From positions 4,308,148-4,372,147 of the forward strand of contig CP051228.1 in the NCBI GenBank assembly GCA_017792345.1: 64,000 nucleotides of DNA. Reading direction: 5' to 3'. Positions within the stretch are counted from its first letter, which is position 1, and each line of letters begins with the position of its first letter. A program made the translations under genes and the position numbers. Shown piece after piece: positions 24,364 to 33,200 of this stretch. Under the pieces are notes generated by a model. It worked only from the letters and a program-made list of their open reading frames with translations, was not told the origin of the DNA and searched no databases. The stretch is from Mesoflavibacter sp. (GTDB lineage: Bacteria; Pseudomonadota; Alphaproteobacteria; UBA8366; Aestuariispiraceae).

Positions 24364-26709
24364 CTATCGCGGCGGCGGCACATCACCGAACAGAAGGGTT
24401 CCGGGAATGTCGAACATGGCGCCGGCGCCGGCAGTATCTTGATGCAGTCTGACCGCGATCGCATCCGTTTCATCGCGCACAACGGTTGGCACCGTCACGG
24501 GTTCCAATTTGGCAACGGCGGGTCGTCCGGTCGCGGTGACGATCTCGGTCGATGCCTGCGGGGCCGGACCGGGTTGCGGATCGGCCGGAACGGTATCGAT
24601 CTTCATTGCGCCAGCGGTCTCTGCAGAGACGTCCAGGGTGGCAGGCACAGACGTCGTATCCGTCGGTGCGGCCAAGGCTGCCGGCTCCAGGCCCGCATTG
24701 GTGGTTCCAAACAGGCTTCGAACCGCCTCGAGCAAGTCCGGCCCGCGCGGCGCCGTATCGGTCGCGGCGGTCGGTTCAGCCGAAACCAGTTCGGCTTCCA
24801 ATGTATCGAGTTTGGTATCCGCAACCGGCTGTTCGACCTGCGCCGCCGGCTTGCCCCCCGCAGGATCGCGCACCGCCACGGCTCGCGCCTCGGGAGGCGC
24901 CGGGAAAGGCTCTGCTACCGCCGGGGCATCAAGGCTTGTGACCTCGGAAACCGGAAGATCCTGAGGCACCGCGAACTCGCCCGCAAACGGGGGATCCGCT
25001 TGGATCTCGCGGGCCGTCGCGATCGAATCGGACGCTTGCGTCACAGCACTATCGGTAACGGGGGGAAGCGTCGGGAACGCATCGGCGGTCACCGGCGACG
25101 GGGCGGGTTGATCAAGCCCGCCGGTTGTCCCGTCGGTCGGAGGCGGCTCGATAACGGAATCGGTGTTCTGCTGCGGCTGATCCTGCGCGTCGTCGGCATC
25201 CGTCTCCTCCGGCAGGGCATTGGTAGGCGGTGCTGGCGGCTTGGCGCGGTTCAACGGCGTCGGGGTCTCCGCCTGGATCCGGTCGCGGTATTCCTGAACG
25301 CGCGTATCCGGTTCGGGGTCGATGATCTTCCCCGCCCCCGTGATGTATTCTTCGGGGTTTTCGATGATCTGAACATCGATGCCCAGCAGGGCGGGCGTCA
25401 TAATGCCCATGGCGACCGCCAGTTCATAGACCGCCACCCGGGTGTCGTAATCGGCGCGGATCAGGTTCTGCTCCGCCTGGAAAACCTCGTTCTCGGCATC
25501 CAGAACGTTCAGCGTCGTCTCCTTGCCCGCATCGCGCAGCTTCTGACGGGCGGTGAACACTTCCTGCGCGATGGAAACCGCGTTCAGCAGCAATTCCTTG
25601 CGATCGCGGGTGTTTTCAAGCTTGGTCCAGGCCTGCCGGACCTGCCGTTCGATTTCACGCTTGGTGCGGTCGGCGGCGGAAAGGCGTTCGATCAGCGTCT
25701 CCTGCGCGCTCGTCACCGCGGCGTCGGTCCGGAAGCCGGAGAAGATCTCCCAGGACATTTCGATCAGCACGGCGGAGTCCTTGGACAGTCCCCGGGTTCC
25801 CCCGACATTGCTTTCATGATCGACACGGCCGACCAGATCCAGGACCGGAAGATAACCGGACCGCTCTGCCTCGACCGTGAATCGCGCAGCGCGGGCCAAA
25901 AACTCGTTACCGGACAGCAGCGGGTTTTCTTCCCGCGCCGTGAACAATGCGTCTTCGATGGTCGGCGGCACGATCTCGATGGGCGACGGTTCCAGCCGCA
26001 TCTGAGTGATGTCCGGTTCCCGATTGAAATGAAGGATATATTCCGACATGGCCTGGCGCAGCTGGCCTTCGAGATCGACCCGTTGCTCGATTGCCAATTG
26101 CAGGCGCGACTTCGCCTGCAGCACGTCAACTTCGATCCCGGCGCCTCGCTCCACGCGTTCGGTCTCAAGCTGCAGCTGCTCGCGAATCGTCCGCTCCCGG
26201 GCGCGGGCGACGCGGATCAATTCGTTCAACCGCAACACGTTCAAATAGGTCGTGATGCCTTGCAGCATGACCCGTTGAACGGTGCTTTCCAAGGCGTATG
26301 TGACACTGTCCCGCGCCATGAGAGCCGAATCGACGGAGTTCGGCGTGAACCCGCCGTCGTACAGGTTCTGGCGAACCTCAATGCCGAGCGCGTTGAACCG
26401 GACCAACTCGTTGTCATGGTTCGTGCCGCGAGTCGTAGGATTCGAGACAATGTTGCCGCCGGCGCTGCCGCTCAAGGAAACCGTCGGCAAATAGCCGGAT
26501 CGGGACGTCGTGACGGCCTCGTTCGCGCGGCGCAGGATCGCCCGCTGCTCCTCGATTCTGGGATGCGTTTTGACCAGATGGTAGAGCTCGTCCTGGAGCG
26601 TCTGGGCGGCACTGTACTGAGGAAACGCGAAGGACAGCGCGCAGGTGACCGCTGCGGCGAAAACTCCGCCACGGGCGAATGCGATCGTCCATGTCCCTTT
26701 GATGTCCAC
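24364..26709 (-). CDS. TolC-family outer-membrane channel protein with a long disordered tail
   Basis: Type I secretion outer-membrane component. After a signal peptide (cleavage near ...FPQYSAAQ), the two outer-membrane-efflux repeats run to about residue 460 (TLQDELYHLVKTHPRIEEQRA at the start, FQAEQNLIRADYDTRVAVYELAVAMG at the end). About 318 residues follow that are Pro/Ala/Asp/Thr-rich and apparently disordered, which no standard TolC has. I favour the GTG at 26709 (AGGGG upstream) over the ATG at 26769; the product is then 781 residues. It follows hlyD and the ABC gene on the same strand, 118 bases from hlyD. Confidence 0.88.
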   Translation of the reverse strand: MDIKGTWTIAFARGGVFAAAVTCALSFAFPQYSAAQTLQDELYHLVKTHPRIEEQRAILRRANEAVTTSRSGYLPTVSLSGSAGGNIVSNPTTRGTNHDNELVRFNALGIEVRQNLYDGGFTPNSVDSALMARDSVTYALESTVQRVMLQGITTYLNVLRLNELIRVARARERTIREQLQLETERVERGAGIEVDVLQAKSRLQLAIEQRVDLEGQLRQAMSEYILHFNREPDITQMRLEPSPIEIVPPTIEDALFTAREENPLLSGNEFLARAARFTVEAERSGYLPVLDLVGRVDHESNVGGTRGLSKDSAVLIEMSWEIFSGFRTDAAVTSAQETLIERLSAADRTKREIERQVRQAWTKLENTRDRKELLLNAVSIAQEVFTARQKLRDAGKETTLNVLDAENEVFQAEQNLIRADYDTRVAVYELAVAMGIMTPALLGIDVQIIENPEEYITGAGKIIDPEPDTRVQEYRDRIQAETPTPLNRAKPPAPPTNALPEETDADDAQDQPQQNTDSVIEPPPTDGTTGGLDQPAPSPVTADAFPTLPPVTDSAVTQASDSIATAREIQADPPFAGEFAVPQDLPVSEVTSLDAPAVAEPFPAPPEARAVAVRDPAGGKPAAQVEQPVADTKLDTLEAELVSAEPTAATDTAPRGPDLLEAVRSLFGTTNAGLEPAALAAPTDTTSVPATLDVSAETAGAMKIDTVPADPQPGPAPQASTEIVTATGRPAVAKLEPVTVPTVVRDETDAIAVRLHQDTAGAGAMFDIPGTLLFGDVPPPR

Positions 26710-26827
26710 CGGCGCCCCTAAAATACCCCCGACAGGGATGCTGCAAAGCACAACATCCTGATAACGCATTCGTCGAATATCACAACAACCGGTGCTCCGC
26801 CAGCGAGCGTTACCGGCGGATGAAATA

Positions 26828-28150
26828 TTACCGCTCTCTGAACGCTTCGTGCTGTAGTTTCAGCACGGGCTTGACCAGATAATCAAGCACCGTTCGCGTC
26901 CCGGTATGGATATCCACGCTCGCTTCCATGCCGGGTGTGATCGGAAAGTCACCCTCTTCCTTGCCGAGATAGGTTCGGTCCGTCCGCACCACGACCTCAT
27001 AGAAGGTTTCGCCGTTCTGTCCGGCATTGGTGCTCGCGGAAACCCGCTCTACCGCGCCTTCCAGCCCGCCATAGCGGGCATAGTCATAGGTTGTGATCTT
27101 CACGACGGCGCGCTGTCCGGCGGCAACGAAGCCCCTATCCTTGGGGTTCAGCCGAGCCCGAATCTCCAATTCCTCGGAGACCGGGACGATCTCCACAATC
27201 GGCTCGCCCGGACGAATGACGCCGCCCACGGTATTGGTCTTCAAATTCTTCACGATGCCGTCGATCGGGCTCTTTATTTCGGACCTCAATTGTTGGTCCG
27301 TGGCGGTTCCCAATGTCTCTTTTAACTCAGCGATTCGGGTTTCGACCGGGACCAGTTCTTCCAGAGCGCGGCGGCTGTAGCGTTCGTTCTCCCGATTCCG
27401 TTCCGCGGTGATCTCTTGCAAGGCCGAGCGCGCCCGGGGAATCGACTGGTTCATGACGTCGATCTGGCCACGTAACTGTTCGACCTCGGCCTCGATGGCG
27501 ACATGCTCCATCCGGGGGGTCAGCCCCTCCGCCAGCAGGTTCGACGACATGGTCAGGCGTTGCTCGGCCAATTGCAGGTCACGGCGGATCGAGGCGATAT
27601 GCGCTTCCAGTTCGGAAATCTCCAAATTCCGCTGGCGCCCCTTTTCATCCAGAACTGCAAGAGATGACAGCAAGTCTCTCTTTCTGCCCATAAAACTACG
27701 CAGTTCGGCTTCCACCATTTCGGGCCGGCGCGCGACCAGGTCCTCGGGGAAGATCGGTTCGGCATCCCCGCCGCTCGCCTCCGCCTCTAGGCGCGCCTTG
27801 GCGAGCACCATACCGTCGAGGCGCACCTGCACCTCTTCCCGATTGATCCCGGCGCCCCCGAGATTGAGGCGCATCAGCGGCTGGCCCTTCGCAACGGTAT
27901 CGCCCTCACCGACCAGGATTTCGTCGATCACGCCGCCTTCCAAATGCTGCACGACCTGCAATTGCTGCTGGGGAATGACCTCTCCAACAGCGACCGCGAC
28001 CTCGTCGAGCTCCGCCGTGGCGGACCAGCCGAGAAAGCCCAGAATCAGCAGGCCCGGCCCCCAGGTACAGAAGCGGGAGCCGCCAACCTTGACGCTGGCC
28101 CGGAGACTGTCGAGCGGGTTGGCTTTCGGATCGTTGGACAGGGTGGTCAT
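26828..28150 (-). CDS. HlyD-family type I secretion periplasmic adaptor
   Basis: A 440-residue membrane-fusion protein. One N-terminal membrane segment (GPGLLILGFLGWSATAEL) is followed by the biotinyl-lipoyl half-motif (VVQHLEGGVIDEILVGEGD), a long coiled-coil hairpin (about 115-290), the second lipoyl half (SPIDGIVKNLKTNTVGGVI) and a beta-barrel. Residues near the end (GDFPITPGMEASVDIHTG) match the HlyD signature region. It bridges the inner-membrane ABC ATPase and the TolC-like channel. It starts 21 bases after the ABC gene stops. Confidence 0.95.
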   Translation of the reverse strand: MTTLSNDPKANPLDSLRASVKVGGSRFCTWGPGLLILGFLGWSATAELDEVAVAVGEVIPQQQLQVVQHLEGGVIDEILVGEGDTVAKGQPLMRLNLGGAGINREEVQVRLDGMVLAKARLEAEASGGDAEPIFPEDLVARRPEMVEAELRSFMGRKRDLLSSLAVLDEKGRQRNLEISELEAHIASIRRDLQLAEQRLTMSSNLLAEGLTPRMEHVAIEAEVEQLRGQIDVMNQSIPRARSALQEITAERNRENERYSRRALEELVPVETRIAELKETLGTATDQQLRSEIKSPIDGIVKNLKTNTVGGVIRPGEPIVEIVPVSEELEIRARLNPKDRGFVAAGQRAVVKITTYDYARYGGLEGAVERVSASTNAGQNGETFYEVVVRTDRTYLGKEEGDFPITPGMEASVDIHTGTRTVLDYLVKPVLKLQHEAFRER

Positions 28151-28171
28151 GCCGCGCTTCTCCCCCTCACC

Positions 28172-29935
28172 CTATTCCGCCGCTCGGGCGCCGCCGCCTG
28201 CCGGCTGCGCAGGTTGGGCAGGTTGAGCGCCTTGCGCGCGTCCGCCGGACAGATGGGTCATGACCTCCTTCGCCGAACCGGCCATCGCCACCCGGCCCTT
28301 CTCAAGGACCAATATCGTGTCGGCGACGGAAAGAAGGGTCGGAGAATGAGTCGAAATCAGGATGGTATGATCCTTCGCCATTTCACGCAGATTGCGGGCT
28401 AGGGCGACTTCCGCCTCGCCGTCCAGATCGCCCGACGGTTCGTCCAGCAACAGGACCGGCGGATCCCCGATCAGGGTTCGGGCCGCGGAAATCCGGCGTT
28501 TCTGGCCACCGGACAAACGCCCACCCGATTCGCCGCATTCGGTTTCATACCCTTCCGGCAGCAGCGCGATGGCGTCATGCGCCCCGGCGCGTTTGGCCGC
28601 CTCGACGGCATCCTCGTCCGTGCCGCTTTCGTCCCCCATGACGATGTTTTCGCGAATCGACCCGGTGAACATCACCACTTCCTGCGGCATATATCCGATC
28701 CAGCGCGCCAACTGGCGGCGCGGAAACTGCGCGATATCCGCCCCGTCCAGCAGAACACGCCCGGATTCCGGCGGGTAAAGCCCTGCCAGTATCTTGAACA
28801 AGGTGGTCTTGCCGCTGCCGTTCTTGCCGACGATGCAGTGCAGCCCATTCGGCCCGATCGTCCCGTCGATCTTGTCGATCGCGGCGTCGCCCTCGCGGCC
28901 ATAGCGGAAGACGATTTCTTCCAGCTTGAACTGTCCTTTCGGGCGGCCGAAGGGCAATGCAGGAATATTGCCCTCCTCTTCCAGATGCAGAACCTCGTCC
29001 AGCCGGCGCGCGGCGTCGCGGGCGTTCTGCAGCGTCTTCCATTGTCCGACCAGACCGGCAATCGGCGCGATCATGCGTGCGCCCAGCATGTTCGAAGCGA
29101 TCAAGGCGCCGATCGTCATGCTCTGTTCCAGGATCAGCAGCGCCCCGACACAGGTCATGGAGACCGTCGTCGCCAGGCTCATCACATGGCTCAGGGTCAT
29201 ATGGGCGTCACCGGCGGTGCCACGGCGCAGGGAGGCCTGGATACTGTCGGCGTGGCGCGCTTCCCAAACCGGGCGCAGACGTTCCGCCAGAGCCAGCGAC
29301 TTCACCGTCGCGCGGGCGGCGACGATCTCGTTGATCAGCCCCTCGCGCTTGGCGCTTTCCGACCGCTCGTCCTCCGACAAATTGGCCGCCGTCGCCCCGG
29401 ACCGCCAGGCCAGCAGGATGAAAAGCGGCAGCGCGACCAGAATCACGGCGGCGAGCGGCGGCGCCAGCCACAGTATCGCGCACAGAAACAGCACCGCGAA
29501 GGGCAGATCCATCAACAGCCCCATGGCCGGCCCGGACAGGGCGGCGCGTACGGCATCGATATCGCGGAACAGGATCTGCCAGGAGGTCGAACTGCGCGAT
29601 TCCAGAACGCGCATCGGCAGTTTGACGATCTTTTCGAACAGCGACCGGCCGACATCGATATCGATATCAAGACCGATCCGTTGGAACAGGCGGGCCCGGC
29701 CGAGACGCAGCAATCCGTCGAACAGAATCGCCGCCGCCATGCCGATGACCAGGCCCTGAAGGGTCGTCAGCCCGGCGTGAAACACCACCCGGTCATAGAC
29801 CTGCAGCATGAAGATTGGCACCGCGAGCGCCAGAACATTGACGAAAAGCGACGAGAAGAGCGCCTCGGCGAGCCGCCCCTTGCTGCGGGACAGTGCGTGG
29901 CGTACCAGCCGTCCAACCCGCCCTTTCGTCGCCAT
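28172..29935 (-). CDS. type I secretion ABC permease/ATPase
   Basis: A 587-residue inner-membrane exporter of the PrtD/HlyB class without a C39 peptidase domain. The membrane domain (SLFVNVLALAVPIFMLQVYDR onward) is followed by the nucleotide-binding domain: Walker A IVGKNGSGKTT, signature LSGGQKRRIS, Walker B VLLLDEPSGDLD and the H-loop ISTHSP. The ATG at 29935 has an excellent GAGGGG five bases upstream; a GTG at 29965 is less likely. It is the first gene of the operon ABC-HlyD-TolC-SPOR and is divergent from the giant gene, its probable substrate. Confidence 0.95.
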   Translation of the reverse strand: MATKGRVGRLVRHALSRSKGRLAEALFSSLFVNVLALAVPIFMLQVYDRVVFHAGLTTLQGLVIGMAAAILFDGLLRLGRARLFQRIGLDIDIDVGRSLFEKIVKLPMRVLESRSSTSWQILFRDIDAVRAALSGPAMGLLMDLPFAVLFLCAILWLAPPLAAVILVALPLFILLAWRSGATAANLSEDERSESAKREGLINEIVAARATVKSLALAERLRPVWEARHADSIQASLRRGTAGDAHMTLSHVMSLATTVSMTCVGALLILEQSMTIGALIASNMLGARMIAPIAGLVGQWKTLQNARDAARRLDEVLHLEEEGNIPALPFGRPKGQFKLEEIVFRYGREGDAAIDKIDGTIGPNGLHCIVGKNGSGKTTLFKILAGLYPPESGRVLLDGADIAQFPRRQLARWIGYMPQEVVMFTGSIRENIVMGDESGTDEDAVEAAKRAGAHDAIALLPEGYETECGESGGRLSGGQKRRISAARTLIGDPPVLLLDEPSGDLDGEAEVALARNLREMAKDHTILISTHSPTLLSVADTILVLEKGRVAMAGSAKEVMTHLSGGRAQGAQPAQPAQPAGGGARAAE

Positions 29936-30279
29936 GTCACCCCTCGGCGCTGCAAACCGTGTCACGGCGCAATCGCGGGCTCATACCGGCCTGAGGCCGC
30001 CCACGGCATCCCGCCGAATTAAACCGGCGGGAGTGTAACCACATCCGCTACTGGCGTCACGCGGCAAGCGGCAGGCGACCTGAAAGCCGCAGTTTTCCGC
30101 CGATTTCCCATGCAATTTTAACCATAAAAAGATCCACGGAAAACTTTCCAAAAGATCACTAAAATGCTACAGATCATTCCAGAGGGGTGAGTACTTTTGG
30201 GGTTGTCTCCCACCATCGACTGGTCCTGGCGACAGAAGTCCGCCGATCCGCCGACCTTTGAGACGACCCGGGGAATGAC
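29936..30279. promoter_or_regulatory. divergent regulatory region between the secretion operon and the giant gene
   Basis: These 344 bases must hold promoters in both directions. An AT-rich stretch at 30100-30180 contains two 8-base direct repeats AAAAGATC (30127-30134 and 30150-30157) bracketing a short inverted repeat GGAAA-AC-TTTCC (30138-30149). Just before 30280 GGGGA is at a suitable distance as the ribosome-binding site of the giant gene. I found no TGTGA-N6-TCACA type cAMP-receptor-protein site in it, and no convincing -35/-10 pair. Confidence 0.5.
30009..30032 (-). promoter_or_regulatory. stem-loop in the leader of the type I secretion operon
   Basis: Arms TCCCGCCG (30009-30016) and CGGCGGGA (30025-30032) pair perfectly over 8 bases around an 8-base AT-rich loop, about 75 bases upstream of the ABC gene start. 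It could be an RNA hairpin in the operon leader or an operator. Confidence 0.4.
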
Positions 30280-33200
30280 ATGGCCAGGGTAGACTCAACG
30301 CCGCCGTCCGGTGGCGACTCGACGTCCGTATCAACGCACCCCCAGGAGTCCGACGCCTCGATGAAGGCGGCCGGCCCGGGCGATCCGGCCGCGCAACCAT
30401 CCGGCGGCGACAGCCTGATCGGCAACGGCGCATCGAGCTCCGTCAATTTCCTGGACAGCGACTTCCTGAACGATACCGCGCGCGGCGCGGAAGCCTCCTC
30501 CCCTTCCCCAGGCGCTGATGCCACGATTGTTGCCTCTCTCGACGCCCGGTCCGGCGACGATGTTCACCTGACCGATCTGTCCTTCATGTATGAAGGCTCC
30601 TTCATCCGGCAGGGCTCAGACCTGTTGTTGATGAAGCCGGACGGCACCGCGATCCTGATCGAGAACTATTTCGCCGCCGATCCGCCGCCGGATATCGTTG
30701 GCGAGTTCGGGCGCCGACTGACGCCGGAACTGGTTGATTCCTTCCTGATGCCGATGGCGCCGGGACAGACGGCGGCGCTGACGGATGAACAGATCGCCCA
30801 GGCCCAGGGCAATGCGATCGGCACGGTCGATACGCTGACCGGGGAAGTCTATGCCATCCGCCCGGACGGGACGCGGGTCCTGCTGCAGGCCGGCGATCCG
30901 GTCTTTCAGGGCGACCAGGTCGAAACCGCCGATGGCGGGTCGCTGAAGATCACCTTCGTCGACGGCACGATCTTCACGTTGGGCGCCGACGCGCGACTGG
31001 CGCTGGACGAGATGGTCTACGATCCCGGCACCCAGACCGGTCAGTCCGCCTTCTCGATCCTCAAGGGCGGCTTCCTGTTCGTATCCGGCCAGATCGCCGA
31101 GAACAATCCGAACGACATGCAGGTGTCGACCCCGGTCGCCACCATCGGGATTCGCGGCACGATCGTGACCGGGGAAGTCGCGGGCTTGCAATCCGCCGAC
31201 GGCGAGACCTTCCGCTTCACCGTCGTGGACGGGGAAATCGCGGTGTCGGCCGGCAACCAGACCATCGTTCTGTCCGACAACTTCTCGACCGTCAGCGCCC
31301 AGCCGGACGCGTCGACCGGGCAGCTTCGGGTCTTCGATTTCGTCGACACGGCCGAAAACGTCATCGCGCGCAACTCCTCGCAGTTCCGGGCGCTGACCTC
31401 CAACGACCTGTCCAATATCGAACGGGCCATCGAGTCCTCGATCCAGACGAAGACCGGCGCGACGGTGAATATCGACCTGCGCGGCATCGTCGAAAATGTC
31501 ACGCGCGAGCAGCAGAACCAGCAGCAGAACAACGAATTCGAATCCGACGATCAGGAAGAAGGCCCGGACGGCGTCGAGGGCGAAGCGCCGCCCGAAGAGG
31601 GTAATGCCGGCGAAGAGGCCGCCCCGGAAGGCGAAGAAGCCCCGGTAGAGGAAGACGTCGTCGAAGAAGACGTGCAGGAAGACGACCTCGACGAAGAAGA
31701 GGACATCGCCGATGACGGCGAAGAAGTAGAAGGCGGCGGCGACGACCCGGAACTGACCGAGAAGGATCTGCAAGATCTGGAAGGCGGCGGCGAGGATGGC
31801 GGCGACGACCCGAATGCGGGTCAGACCGGTAACGAAGGCGATGGGGATGCCGGTGACGATCCCGATCAGGCTCAACAAAGTACAGAAGGTGAGACCACCA
31901 ATGTAACCGAAGGCTCAAACAGCCAAACGGTCACGAACGCCGATGGGGGTACCAACGAGCAGAATAACGGCGACCTTCTGTCCAAAACACCGGGTTTTGG
32001 CGGAAACAACAGCTACACCCAAGGTGAACAAACAGGTCAGGACGACGCCTACGGGATCGTTAACGGCGATGATGGTACCGACGGCGACAATTTCGGCGGA
32101 GGTTCGCCAAACAATGCAGGAACGCCCGTCGCCGAAGAAACCAACAAGGACGAAAAGAAAGACGAAATCGTCGATGACGAAGAGGACGTCATCGAGGACA
32201 CGATCCAGCAGTTGGGTGAATCGGCTCTGGATTCGAGCAACACGCTCGACCGGTCGCAATCGACGTCGAGTTTCAACGTCAATCTTGGGTCTTCAACGGC
32301 CAATGTGACGGTCAAGACCGGCAGCGGGAACGACACCATCAAGACTGGGTCGGGCAACGACACGGTCCGTGCGGGCGCCGGCAATGACACGATCATCGGC
32401 GGTACCGGCAACGGCGACGATTTCTATGACGGCGAGGATGGGTCCGACACCCTGACCTATGATTCCGTCACCGGAACCCTGACCGCCAACCTGACCATGG
32501 AGATGAACGGGCTGTTGGGCACCAGTTCGATCATCGACGGCACCGCCAGCGTCATCGATAACGATACCATCACCGGGGTCGAACATGTCCGTCTGGGCGA
32601 CGGCAACGACATTGTCTATGTCAACACGGCGGGCGTGAATGTGGACGGCGACGCCGGGACCGACACGGTCAGCTTCGCATCCTTTACGATCAACCAGGTG
32701 GAAACGCCTAGCGGCGGGACATTCTCGTTCCTGACCGGTGTTGCCACGCGCGATTCCGCCAGTTCGACCTTCACCAACATGGAGGCCGTCGAAGGCGGCA
32801 GCGGCGACGATTCCTTCACCCTGTCCAATCTGTTGCAATCCGCATCGGGCGGCAGCGGAACGGACACCTTGTCCCTGGAAGGGTTGAGCGCCGGTCAGAC
32901 GCTGACCCTCGGCAGTGCGGGAATCAGTGTCGAAACGCTGACACTGGACGCCGGCACGATCGGGGCGACGAGCCGTTCGGCCGACTATTCCGGTTTCGAG
33001 AAACTGATCGCGACGGACCATGACGATGTGATCTACGCCGAAGATGGGGTGGTCGCGGTCGATGGCGGCGACGGCGACGACCGTCTGGTGATCGAACCGG
33101 CCGAAGGCAATCTGTCGGTGTCCATCGGACTGAATGGCAACATTCAGAACATCGAAACGCTGGACCTCAGCAGCTTCAGCAATTCGACGATCACCGTCGA

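Noticed and set aside
24439-26721. 760-codon rightward frame opposite the TolC-like gene
   Set aside because: A shadow of the coding strand: arginine- and glycine-rich product without family features.
29936-30279. cAMP-receptor-protein site suggested by the nearby cyclase
   Set aside because: No TGTGA-N6-TCACA-like sequence was found on reading the region.
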